Shown: positions 15,988-23,836 of the stretch, piece after piece
How positions within the stretch are numbered: the first letter of the stretch is position 1
Layout of the letters: every line of letters begins with the position of its first letter
Assembly (NCBI GenBank): GCA_902595195.1
Contig: CACJPC010000002.1
Coordinates: forward strand, 106,270 to 167,443
Direction of reading: 5' to 3'
Length of the DNA: 61,174 nt
Source: an uncultured Candidatus Actinomarina sp.
Lineage (GTDB): Bacteria; Actinomycetota; Acidimicrobiia; Actinomarinales; Actinomarinaceae
Program-made: the position numbers and the translations under genes
Notes under the pieces: generated by a model
Databases searched by the model: none
Told to the model about the DNA's origin: nothing
The model's input: the letters and a program-made list of their open reading frames with translations, nothing else

Positions 15988-16947
15988 TTGAAGAGTTTTA
16001 ATTTAAAAAACGGAATCCATCATATACCTCTTGAGCTCCCTTGGTCGTCTCCTGGCTTTGTTAATGTTTATTTAATTGAAGACAAAGATGGATTTATCAT
16101 GGTAGATTGTGGCGTCAATGGTGATAGCTATTACTCCTTACTGCTTGAATATCTTCAAAAATTAGAAATTCATATTAGTAATATTAATTTGTTAATCGGA
16201 ACACATATGCATTCTGATCATATTGGTTTATCTACAAAAATAAGAGAATCTGGTGTTCCATTTGCACTTTTTAAAAATTCAGTGGATTTCATAGATGATT
16301 ATAATGACTGGTCTTTAAGATTCAAAAATCTAAAAGATTATGCAGAAAAACATAATGCTCCAAATAGCTTCTTGAATGATATAGCATCTATAGAAACTCC
16401 CTCATATGCTGGAAAAATTTCAAAGCCTGACATTCTTCTTGATGAAGGGAAAATAAAAGATGTAAAAAGAAATTTAACTACTATTTTTACTCCGGGGCAT
16501 GATCGTACAGAGATTTCTTTGTTTGATGAAAGTACAAAAATAATATTTTCAGGCGATCATATATTGCCAAAAATTACTCCCTTTATTCCAACTGATAATG
16601 AAAATGAAGACATGCTTGCAAATTACACTCAGTCTTTGGATAAAATTTATGAAATTGACCATGAAATAATTGCACCAGGTCATGGAGATATAATTAGCAA
16701 ACCACACAGCAGGATTGAGCAAATGAAACTTCATCATAAAAGGAGGACTGAAAAAATTTTGAACTTTCTTAAAGAGAGCGACTTTACTGGTTGGGAAATG
16801 GTGGAAAATTTATTTCCTAGAAAACTAGATGCATTAAATCTGAGACTTGCTTTTCAAGAGACTATGGCTCATTTAATTTATTTAGAAAATAAGGGAAGAA
16901 TTAAGCAAGAAAATAAAAATAATTCTATATATTGGAAAATTATTTAA
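15988..16947 (+). CDS. MBL-fold metallo-hydrolase
   Basis: Metallo-beta-lactamase-fold hydrolase of about 319 residues. The metal motif HxHxDH is in GTHMHSDHIGL, with later ligands in TPGHDRTEISL, FSGDHIL and APGHGD. A C-terminal helical, winged-helix-like segment (KRRTEKILNFLKESDFTGWEM) resembles the tail of LACTB2/glyoxalase-II-like relatives. The substrate could be a thioester, lactone or nucleic acid and cannot be assigned. The track starts at TTG 15961, inside the 28-codon ORF; TTG 15988 is preferred because it directly follows that ORF's stop. The 3' end overlaps the convergent small ORF by 8 bases. Confidence 0.85.
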   Translation: MKSFNLKNGIHHIPLELPWSSPGFVNVYLIEDKDGFIMVDCGVNGDSYYSLLLEYLQKLEIHISNINLLIGTHMHSDHIGLSTKIRESGVPFALFKNSVDFIDDYNDWSLRFKNLKDYAEKHNAPNSFLNDIASIETPSYAGKISKPDILLDEGKIKDVKRNLTTIFTPGHDRTEISLFDESTKIIFSGDHILPKITPFIPTDNENEDMLANYTQSLDKIYEIDHEIIAPGHGDIISKPHSRIEQMKLHHKRRTEKILNFLKESDFTGWEMVENLFPRKLDALNLRLAFQETMAHLIYLENKGRIKQENKNNSIYWKII

Positions 16948-17146
16948 TAGGTCTAAAACCTCTATTTTTAGCTTCATCAATATTGTCTGGTGAAAATGAC
17001 TGGACTAGATTTAAACTAACGTAATCGTAATTTTTTAAATACTCATTCAATGATTCAAACTGTTTTTCATCATCACAGTCGTAAACCTTCATGTTTTTTC
17101 TAATACCAACATACCTATGATGTTCAAAACGATTTAATCTATTCAA
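16940..17146 (-). CDS. Small protein of unknown function
   Basis: A 68-residue soluble protein with the features RFEHHRYVGIRKNMKVYDCDD and an ending with AKNRGFRPIK. It looks like a genuine compact domain rather than a shadow ORF: it lies 2 bases downstream of the acyl-CoA dehydrogenase on the same strand, fills the gap to the convergent MBL gene, and has ordinary composition. I believe similar short proteins occur in other actinobacteria, but I cannot name the family or function. Co-transcription with the acyl-CoA dehydrogenase is likely. Confidence 0.62.
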   Translation of the reverse strand: MNRLNRFEHHRYVGIRKNMKVYDCDDEKQFESLNEYLKNYDYVSLNLVQSFSPDNIDEAKNRGFRPIK

Positions 17147-17148
17147 AT

Positions 17149-18270
17149 TTATAGGCTCAGTAATTCTGCTATCTTGTCTCTTGCTAATTTAGGAGTACCT
17201 AAAAGTAAAGAATCAGACTTTGCTTTTTTAAAAAATAAATGCGCTGGATGCTCCCAAGTAAAACCAATTCCCCCATGAACTTGAATATTGTCTCCAGCGA
17301 TTTTGTTAAAAACCTCAGAACAGTATGATTTTGCTAGCATTGCACTCATCTCAACTTCTAAATCGTCTGAAGTATCTGTTCTCACAGCACTATAAGCAAC
17401 AGACTTTGCACTTTCTAGCTGTACAAGCATATTTGCACAAATATGTTGAATTGCTTGAAATGAACCTATCGGCCTTCCGAATTGAATTCTTTCTTTTGCA
17501 TATTGTGTTGACATATCTAAACATGCTTGAGCACCACCAACTTGTTCCATAGCTAAATAGCCGAGTGAAATATTTTTTACTTTTTCCCATGTATTGATGC
17601 ATGAATCGGTACCTATCATAATTTCATCATCAGAAATTAAAATGTCTTTCATATTTATTTCACACATAGGTCGCGTTTGGTCAAGTGAAGAAGTTTGATT
17701 AATTTCAAGACCCTCGGAATCTTTATTTACCAAAACAAACATTAACCCCTCATTACTATTCGCCAAAATTGCAAAATAATCAGAGACGTCGCCAAACATA
17801 ACGTATTTTTTTTGTCCATTAAGAATGTAACCATTCTTATCTTTTGTCAAAGTTGTTGAAATTTCATCAACACTAGTTAGGTATTTATCATTTTCATAAA
17901 CACAATAGGTACCAATTTTTTCACCACTAATTATTTCTGGCAAAATAGTATTTTTTATATTTTCATTTGAAAGTAAAGCTAAATTCTTGAATACCACTCC
18001 AGAACTAAAAAGAGGAATGATTGGCATGTAATAGCCTAAGACCTCTGAGAGAATTGCTGTGTCAGTATTCGAAAATCCCAAACCTCCATCTGATTCCGGT
18101 ACATCAAGTGCTAACCACCCTTGTTCAATGACTAATTTCCAAATATTTTCATCTAACCTACAATTTTCATCAACTTTTTGTATTGTTTCTAATAAATCGA
18201 TATTATCTTTTAAAAGTTTGGTTGAATTCTCTTTTATTTCTTTTTGAATTTCATTTAAAGTAAATTGCAT
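17149..18270 (-). CDS. Acyl-CoA dehydrogenase
   Basis: FAD-dependent alpha,beta-dehydrogenation of an acyl-CoA, probably in fatty or branched-chain acid breakdown. The 373-residue protein has the N-terminal helical domain (EQGWLALDVPESDGGLGFS), the beta domain and the C-terminal helical domain. The last contains ERIQFGRPIGSFQAIQH and VHGGIGFTWEHPAHLFFKK, where the glutamate of TWEH is at the usual catalytic-base region of the FadE-like subgroup. No partner thiolase or hydratase is nearby, so the substrate is open. A TACAAT box lies six bases before the ATG. Confidence 0.92.
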   Translation of the reverse strand: MQFTLNEIQKEIKENSTKLLKDNIDLLETIQKVDENCRLDENIWKLVIEQGWLALDVPESDGGLGFSNTDTAILSEVLGYYMPIIPLFSSGVVFKNLALLSNENIKNTILPEIISGEKIGTYCVYENDKYLTSVDEISTTLTKDKNGYILNGQKKYVMFGDVSDYFAILANSNEGLMFVLVNKDSEGLEINQTSSLDQTRPMCEINMKDILISDDEIMIGTDSCINTWEKVKNISLGYLAMEQVGGAQACLDMSTQYAKERIQFGRPIGSFQAIQHICANMLVQLESAKSVAYSAVRTDTSDDLEVEMSAMLAKSYCSEVFNKIAGDNIQVHGGIGFTWEHPAHLFFKKAKSDSLLLGTPKLARDKIAELLSL

Positions 18271-18276
18271 TATCTA

Positions 18277-18282
18277 ATTGTA
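18277..18282 (-). promoter_or_regulatory. Leaderless-type -10 box for the acyl-CoA dehydrogenase
   Basis: TACAAT on the minus strand, then TAGATA, then ATG at 18270. No Shine-Dalgarno sequence is visible. It is divergent from the sufC promoter about 55 bases away. Confidence 0.6.
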
Positions 18283-18333
18283 ATTTTTATTTTTTATTTC
18301 GCTAATCATATTTAAGTTGTTTCAAATCATAAT

Positions 18334-18339
18334 TAACAT
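18334..18339 (+). promoter_or_regulatory. -10 box of the sufC-sufS-sufE operon
   Basis: TAACAT ends seven bases before the sufC ATG at 18347. The intervening AGAGGTT also contains GAGG, so a leaderless start and an SD-led start from a promoter further upstream are both possible. Confidence 0.45.
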
Positions 18340-18346
18340 AGAGGTT

Positions 18347-19072
18347 ATGTTAGAACTTAAAAATTTACATGCAGAGGTAGACGGAACTGAAATTTTAAAG
18401 GGTGTTGACTTAAAAATCCAACCTGGTGAAGTACATGCCATTATGGGCCCGAATGGTTCCGGTAAATCTACCTTGGCAAATGTGGTTATGGGTAATCCAG
18501 TTTATGAGGTTACTAAAGGATCTGTGATATTTGAAGGAGAGGATATCACTGAAGAACCAGTAGATAACAGAGCAAAATTAGGAATGTTTCTTGCATTTCA
18601 ATATCCAGAATCAATTCCAGGAGTCACAATTGTAAATATGCTTAAAACTGCTTTAACTAATATTGACGAAACCGAGTACACGACACTTGAACTTAGGTTA
18701 AAAGTTGCAGAAGCAATGGAACAGTTAGGCTTATCTGCAGATTTTGCTGATAGATATTTAAATGAAGGCTTCTCGGGTGGAGAAAGAAAAAGGAATGAAA
18801 TTCTTCAACTTGCAGTGTTGAATCCTAAGCTTGCAGTTTTAGATGAAACTGATTCAGGATTGGATGTAGACGGATTAAAAGTTGTAGGTGAGGGTGTTAG
18901 TAAATTGAAGACTGCTGATAAAGGATACTTAGTTGTAACTCACTATCAGAGGCTTTTGGAATATATAAAACCTGACTTTGTACATGTTTTTGTTGATGGA
19001 GCAATTGTTGAATCCGGTGGTGTAGAGTTGTCTGAAAAACTTGAAAAAGAAGGATATGAATCATACCTATGA
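18347..19072 (+). CDS. sufC: SufC Fe-S assembly ATPase (canonical copy)
   Basis: ABC-type ATPase of the SufBCD scaffold, cytosolic. It is 241 residues from ATG 18347, which has GAGG upstream; the track's start at TTG 18317 lies before the -10 box and is rejected. Walker A is GPNGSGKSTLAN, the signature NEGFSGGERKRNEILQ, Walker B LAVLDETDSGLDVDG and the switch histidine VTHYQRLLEYI. The C-terminus SEKLEKEGYESYL is typical of SufC. It overlaps sufS by 4 bases (ATGA). A second, more divergent SufC is encoded at 36011-36709 next to sufB and sufD; this copy is the closer to the SufC consensus even though it is separated from SufBD. Confidence 0.95.
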   Translation: MLELKNLHAEVDGTEILKGVDLKIQPGEVHAIMGPNGSGKSTLANVVMGNPVYEVTKGSVIFEGEDITEEPVDNRAKLGMFLAFQYPESIPGVTIVNMLKTALTNIDETEYTTLELRLKVAEAMEQLGLSADFADRYLNEGFSGGERKRNEILQLAVLNPKLAVLDETDSGLDVDGLKVVGEGVSKLKTADKGYLVVTHYQRLLEYIKPDFVHVFVDGAIVESGGVELSEKLEKEGYESYL

Positions 19073-20289
19073 TAAAAGTAAGTGATCTAAAAAAAGATTT
19101 TCCAATATTTGATAGAGAAATAAATGGAAAAAGACTGACTTATTTAGACTCTGGTGCAACCTCACAAAAACCAAATTCAGTAATTAATGAAATGACAAAT
19201 GTTTATACAAACATGAATGCAAACGTTCACAGGGGCACATATGTGTTATCTTCTGAAACCACTGCAAAGTATGAAGAAGTTAGAAATAAATTAAAAAACT
19301 TCATAAATGCATATTCTTCAGATGAAATAATTTTTACTAAAGGATGTACCGAGGGATTTAATTTCTTAGCAAATTCTATTTGTAAAGATTTAAATTCAGG
19401 AGATGAAATAATACTTTCAGAAATTGAGCATCATGCGAATATAATTCCATGGCAAATGGCTGCCGCAAAATACAATTTGAAAATTAATTATGTAAATATA
19501 TCCGAATCATTTGAATTAGATTTTGAACATCTTGAAAGCCTTTTAAATAAAAACACAAAAGTTGTCTCAATAGTAGGTGAATCAAACATATCAGGAATGC
19601 TTCCTGATATTAAAAAAATAAATTCCCTTGTAAAAGATAAAACCGATGCGGTTTACATCGTTGATGGTGCTCAACTTGTTCCTCATAGAAAAATTGATGT
19701 ACAAGATCTTGGGATAGATTTTCTGTGTGTATCAGGTCACAAAATGCTCGGACCAACCGGTATCGGAGTTGTTTGGGGTCGAAAAGAGCTTCTAGAAAAT
19801 TTAGATCCTGCTTATGGAGGTGGCGATATGATTGAAGAAGTTTTTTACGATACAGCTACTTGGGCCCCGATTCCACATAAATTTGAAGCCGGTACTCCTC
19901 CATATGTTGAGGCAATAGGTCTTGGAGCAGCAGTTGATTATTTATCCAACCTAGATATGAATAGTGTTCAAAAACATTCTGATGATCTTCGAGAATATGC
20001 AAAGAATAAATTAGAAAACATAGATGGTTTAAATATTATACATACAAACTCTAAACTAGCTGGTTGTACTTTTGCTATGAGTGTAGATGGCGTCCATGCA
20101 ACAGATGTCTCCTTAATGCTAGACACTTTTGGTGTCGCAGTAAGAGCAGGACATCATTGCGTTCAGCCATTTCATAGAAAATTAAATCTTGATGCTACAT
20201 TTAGAGCTACAGGCTATATCTATAATGATGAAGAAGATTTTGACATCTTATCTAATGCTATAGAAGAAAGCATAAAATTATTAACTTAA
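19069..20289 (+). CDS. sufS: Cysteine desulfurase SufS
   Basis: PLP enzyme that takes sulfur from cysteine as an enzyme-bound persulfide for Fe-S assembly. The 406-residue protein is a group II desulfurase. The PLP lysine lies in CVSGHKMLGPTGIGV, the catalytic loop is RAGHHCVQPFHRKL, and the cofactor-binding histidine is in EIEHHANIIPWQ. It lies between sufC and sufE with a 4-base overlap and a 1-base gap, so the three proteins form one translation unit. The desulfurase needs a sulfur acceptor, which the next gene supplies. Confidence 0.96.
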   Translation: MIKVSDLKKDFPIFDREINGKRLTYLDSGATSQKPNSVINEMTNVYTNMNANVHRGTYVLSSETTAKYEEVRNKLKNFINAYSSDEIIFTKGCTEGFNFLANSICKDLNSGDEIILSEIEHHANIIPWQMAAAKYNLKINYVNISESFELDFEHLESLLNKNTKVVSIVGESNISGMLPDIKKINSLVKDKTDAVYIVDGAQLVPHRKIDVQDLGIDFLCVSGHKMLGPTGIGVVWGRKELLENLDPAYGGGDMIEEVFYDTATWAPIPHKFEAGTPPYVEAIGLGAAVDYLSNLDMNSVQKHSDDLREYAKNKLENIDGLNIIHTNSKLAGCTFAMSVDGVHATDVSLMLDTFGVAVRAGHHCVQPFHRKLNLDATFRATGYIYNDEEDFDILSNAIEESIKLLT

Positions 20290-20290
20290 A

Positions 20291-20704
20291 ATGAGTATTC
20301 AAGAAAAAGTTGAAGGTTACAAAAAAACTCTTGCATTGTTTCCAAACCCTCAAGAAAAATATCAATATCTAATTGAACAAGCCAAGAAAAGTGAAGAATT
20401 TCCAACAGAATTAAGAATTGATGAATTCAAGGTAAACGGTTGTCAGAGCCAAGTCTGGCTAGTACCAGAAGAAAAAGATAGTAAATTATATTTCAAAAGT
20501 GACTCGGATGCATTGATAGCTAAGGGACTTGTAACCTTAATTGCCTCTATCTATTCAGACGAAACACCCATTGATATAGTAAATTCAGAGATTGATCTAA
20601 TGGAAGAATTTGAATTAGGTGTGATTTTGAGTCCTGCAAGAAGAAATGGTGCATTTAGTATGTTGAAAACTATAAGGGAATTTTCTCAAAAATTAGCTGA
20701 TTGA
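20291..20704 (+). CDS. sufE: SufE sulfur acceptor
   Basis: Accepts the persulfide sulfur from SufS and delivers it to the SufBCD scaffold. At 137 residues it has the family length. The key motif is FKVNGCQSQVWL, where the cysteine is the persulfide carrier, followed by the basic loop SPARRNGAFSML near the C-terminus. Many actinobacterial Suf operons use the zinc protein SufU at this place; the motif here is clearly SufE. The 3' end overlaps the convergent phosphoribosyltransferase by 12 bases. Confidence 0.93.
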   Translation: MSIQEKVEGYKKTLALFPNPQEKYQYLIEQAKKSEEFPTELRIDEFKVNGCQSQVWLVPEEKDSKLYFKSDSDALIAKGLVTLIASIYSDETPIDIVNSEIDLMEEFELGVILSPARRNGAFSMLKTIREFSQKLAD

Positions 20705-21154
20705 ACCTTCCCACCAATTTTCGTGTGGAAAAAATATCCAAACTTTATCAGTATCTTTTGCTAAATCTCTTGTGTAGTAGTGTGGTTCAAAATCACACTC
20801 GTTATTCCACCACAAGGCTGAAAAGCGAACATCACACTCATGATTTATGTTTTCCTTAATATAGTTAGATAATCGCTCAAAAGTTTCACCACTATCACAT
20901 ATATCATCAACAATTAAAACTTTCGAATCATTGGATTTTGGAAGATAATTTTCCCAATGTGGAAAATCTCTTGTTGAAGCATGGACTGGTTTAAAAGGTA
21001 TATTGAGTTTATGAGATATCATAACTCCAGGAATCAATCCTCCTCTACTAATGCCGACAATTACATCTGGGGTAAATGCATCTGCTTGAATTTTTTCACA
21101 AATTAAATTTGTATCTTCAATTTGCTGTTCCCAGGTATAAATTAATCTTTCCAT
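20693..21154 (-). CDS. Purine-type phosphoribosyltransferase (Gpt/HGPRT-like)
   Basis: Likely salvages a purine base using PRPP. The protein is 153 residues from ATG 21154. The 13-residue PRPP motif is VLIVDDICDSGET, and an upstream phosphate-binding loop reads VGISRGGLIPGVM. Length and motif order resemble xanthine-guanine or hypoxanthine phosphoribosyltransferases. The C-terminal WIFFPHENWWEG holds the aromatic base-stacking region. The track starts at TTG 21178, adding eight residues; ATG 21154 is preferred because MERLIYTW matches the usual start of the fold. Base specificity cannot be read from sequence. Confidence 0.85.
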   Translation of the reverse strand: MERLIYTWEQQIEDTNLICEKIQADAFTPDVIVGISRGGLIPGVMISHKLNIPFKPVHASTRDFPHWENYLPKSNDSKVLIVDDICDSGETFERLSNYIKENINHECDVRFSALWWNNECDFEPHYYTRDLAKDTDKVWIFFPHENWWEGSIS

Positions 21155-21251
21155 TTTCGTAAGTGTTAATTTTATCAAAGAATAAAAACTGCAGACAGAA
21201 TATTTAATTATTTTTTAACTTCAAAATAAAAGACGTAGCTTGAGCATGTTC

Positions 21252-21276
21252 TATACTAATCGTATGAAAAGGAGGT
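21252..21276 (+). promoter_or_regulatory. Promoter -10 and strong ribosome binding site of the BMP lipoprotein gene
   Basis: TATACT (21252-21257) is followed nine bases later by AAAAGGAGGT (21267-21276), the strongest Shine-Dalgarno sequence in the window, and the ATG at 21281. The short leader with a near-perfect SD contrasts with the leaderless pattern elsewhere and fits high expression of a binding protein. Confidence 0.7.
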
Positions 21277-21280
21277 AAGG

Positions 21281-22288
21281 ATGCGAAGAAGTTGGGCGGT
21301 AGGCCTACTTATTATCAGTATTCTTGCTATGGCCTGCGGGGGAGCCGCAGACGTAGATGATTACAAAGCTGCATTTGTGTATGTGGGTCCAGCAGACGAT
21401 GGTGGCTGGTCACAAGCACATGATGTAGGTAGACAATATCTTGTAGATCAAACTGGAATCGAAACAGCTTATACAGAGCTTGTTCCAGAAGACGCTACAG
21501 AATTCAGAACAGTTGCTGAAGCTTATATTGAACAAGGTTACAATATAATTTTTGGAACAACTTTCGGTTATTTAGATGCAATGGCTGAAATGGCAGAGGA
21601 ATATCCTGATGTCATTTTCTTACATTGCTCCGGTTATCTTAAAAATGATACAAACTTTGGAAATTATTTTGGAAAAATGTATCAACCAAGATATCTTTCT
21701 GGCTTAGCGGCAGGTGCAATGACAGAATCAAACAAAATAGGTTATGTCGCAGCATTCCCTATACCTGAAGTTATCAGAGGCATTAATGCTTTTGCTACAG
21801 GTGTTAAAGAAGTAAATCCAGATGCAACTGTTGAAGTTGTTTGGACATTTACTTGGTTTGGCCCTGAAGCTGAAACACAAGCTGCAAATGCTTTGCTTGA
21901 AACTGGAGTTGATGTACTTGCACAACACCAAGATTCACCATCAACAGGCATCGCGGCAGAAGCTGCTGGTGCTAAATGGATTTCTTACAATACTGCATAT
22001 GGACAAGATGCTGCTCCTGGAGCCTTCGTAACAGCGCCTGTCTGGGACTGGGGTCCGTACTACGTTGAAGTAGTTGAGTCTATTGTAAATGATGAGTTTG
22101 TTGCAGAAGCATACTGGGGTGGTATGGATACAGGATTAGTCTCTTTATATGAGCTTTCTTCTGATGTCCCATCTGATACTGCTGATTTAATCTCCCAAAG
22201 AACTGATGAGATAATTAGTGGTTCATTTGATCCTCCAATTGTGGAAGATGAATTTATCGATAATGTTATTGGTACCGTAAATCCATAA
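21281..22288 (+). CDS. BMP-family nucleoside-type ABC transporter substrate-binding lipoprotein
   Basis: Extracytoplasmic binding protein of a nucleoside-type ABC importer. It is 335 residues. The lipobox LAMAC ends at Cys19, the predicted lipid-anchored first residue of the mature protein. Family features are AAFVYVGPADDGGWSQAHD at the N-terminus of the mature domain and IGYVAAFPIPEVIRGINAF in the middle. The gene is followed by a strong hairpin, then the ATPase and two permeases of the same importer. The pyrimidine operon directly downstream suggests pyrimidine nucleosides as cargo, but BMP proteins also bind purines, so this is inference. Confidence 0.93.
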   Translation: MRRSWAVGLLIISILAMACGGAADVDDYKAAFVYVGPADDGGWSQAHDVGRQYLVDQTGIETAYTELVPEDATEFRTVAEAYIEQGYNIIFGTTFGYLDAMAEMAEEYPDVIFLHCSGYLKNDTNFGNYFGKMYQPRYLSGLAAGAMTESNKIGYVAAFPIPEVIRGINAFATGVKEVNPDATVEVVWTFTWFGPEAETQAANALLETGVDVLAQHQDSPSTGIAAEAAGAKWISYNTAYGQDAAPGAFVTAPVWDWGPYYVEVVESIVNDEFVAEAYWGGMDTGLVSLYELSSDVPSDTADLISQRTDEIISGSFDPPIVEDEFIDNVIGTVNP

Positions 22289-22299
22289 CATGTTTTTTA

Positions 22300-22330
22300 T
22301 TAAGCACTCCGGCAAAGCTGGAGTGCTTAA
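22300..22330 (+). terminator. Strong hairpin between the BMP lipoprotein gene and its ATPase
   Basis: TTAAGCACTCCGGC, loop AAA, GCTGGAGTGCTTAA: a 14-base-pair stem with one G-U pair, followed by TTATTTTC. It can act as a partial terminator or as a 3' stabilising structure, giving more binding protein than ATPase and permeases. Confidence 0.85.
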
Positions 22331-22342
22331 TTATTTTCAAAT

Positions 22343-23836
22343 ATGAGTTCCCCAATCCTAGAAGTTAAAAGTGTTTCTAAATCTTTTGGAAACATAAAAG
22401 CACTTGATAATGTAGATTTCTATTTGCAAAAAGGAGTTGTGCACGGGCTCCTGGGTGAAAATGGTGCGGGAAAATCTTCGTTAATGAATGTTTTATCTGG
22501 GATCTATTTACCAGAAAGTGGAACTATTAAAATTAAAAACCAAAATATTCACAAAATGAACCCCGATATTGCATCTTCTTTTGGAGTTGGAATGGTACAT
22601 CAAGAATTTAGACTTATAGAAAGTTTCACAATAAAAGATAATCTTACTCTTTCTAAAGCAAATATATTTACTGATAATTTTGAAGAAGCATACGAAAAAT
22701 ATTCAGAAATATTTACTTTAAATTCGAGTTATTTAACTCCTATTAATGAACTTTCTGTAGGTGAAAAACAAAAAGTAGAGATAATGAAATTAATTTTTAA
22801 AAATAGTGAAATTATGCTTCTTGATGAACCTACTGCAGTTCTGACTCCTCAGGAAACATTACAGCTTAAAGAATCTTTGGATCAACTTTCTCAGGAAGAT
22901 GATAAAACCATTGTTTTAATTACTCATAAATTAAAAGAGATAAAAGATTTTACTGAAAGAATATTTGTAATGAAAAACGGAAAAATGGTTGCAAAAAATT
23001 TAGAAACTGAAAAAGTAACTGATCAGGAACTTATTGAATTGATGATGGGTGAAGTTAAAACTTCTAATTTCAAAAAAGATAACAAAAAGGGTGACGTCAA
23101 ATTAGAAGTAAAAGACATATCACTTACAAACAGTGAACAATTTAAATCACTTGACGATATTTCTTTTACAATTCAATCAGGAGAGATTCTGGGTGTTGCT
23201 GGTGTATCTGGTAACGGCCAGGTAGAGCTAGCAAATGTTATTTGTGGAATTGAAAAAGAATTTCAAGGAAGAGTTTTAATTAATTCTCAAGATGTTTCAA
23301 AAAAAGGTGTTAAATCTAGAAAAAAGCTAAGCCTTTCTTATATTCCTGAAAATAGACTTGGTGTGGGTTTAGCTCCGGGTGTGTCAGTTTTGGATAATTC
23401 CGCTATAAAAGAATATTTTAAGGCAAGCTATGGTCCTCATTTATCAAAAGGAAAAATGCTAGGTTATCTAAATGATCTAATCAAGCAGTTTGCGATTAAG
23501 GCACCTGATGTAAAAGCAGAAATATCTACTCTTTCAGGTGGAAATATGCAAAAACTTTTAATGGGTCGAGAATTAATTTCAAATCCTGAAGTAATTGTTG
23601 CTGCCCAGCCAACAAGAGGATTGGATGTTAGTGCAGTTGAAGCAATTCATAAATTGATAATTAATCAAAGAGACAAAGGTTCAGCTGTTCTGTTGATTTC
23701 AGAGGATCTTGATGAGCTTTTTAAACTTAGTGACAGGATTATTGTTCTTTACGAAGGTAGAGTAGTAAAAGAAGTTGGAATCGATTCAGCAACAATTGAG
23801 ACAATTGGCTATGCAATGGCTGGTATAGATGAATAA
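22343..23836 (+). CDS. Nucleoside-type ABC importer ATPase (two ABC domains)
   Basis: Cytosolic energy subunit of the BMP-type importer. The 497-residue protein has two nucleotide-binding domains. The first has Walker A GENGAGKSSLMN, signature LSVGEKQKVEIM and Walker B MLLDEPTAVLTPQE. The second has the degenerate P-loop GVSGNGQVELANV and signature LSGGNMQKLLMGREL with AAQPTRGLDVSAVE. This asymmetry is typical of the RbsA/NupO/YufO subgroup. The start follows the hairpin by 12 bases without an obvious ribosome binding site. The end overlaps the first permease by 8 bases. Confidence 0.94.
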   Translation: MSSPILEVKSVSKSFGNIKALDNVDFYLQKGVVHGLLGENGAGKSSLMNVLSGIYLPESGTIKIKNQNIHKMNPDIASSFGVGMVHQEFRLIESFTIKDNLTLSKANIFTDNFEEAYEKYSEIFTLNSSYLTPINELSVGEKQKVEIMKLIFKNSEIMLLDEPTAVLTPQETLQLKESLDQLSQEDDKTIVLITHKLKEIKDFTERIFVMKNGKMVAKNLETEKVTDQELIELMMGEVKTSNFKKDNKKGDVKLEVKDISLTNSEQFKSLDDISFTIQSGEILGVAGVSGNGQVELANVICGIEKEFQGRVLINSQDVSKKGVKSRKKLSLSYIPENRLGVGLAPGVSVLDNSAIKEYFKASYGPHLSKGKMLGYLNDLIKQFAIKAPDVKAEISTLSGGNMQKLLMGRELISNPEVIVAAQPTRGLDVSAVEAIHKLIINQRDKGSAVLLISEDLDELFKLSDRIIVLYEGRVVKEVGIDSATIETIGYAMAGIDE

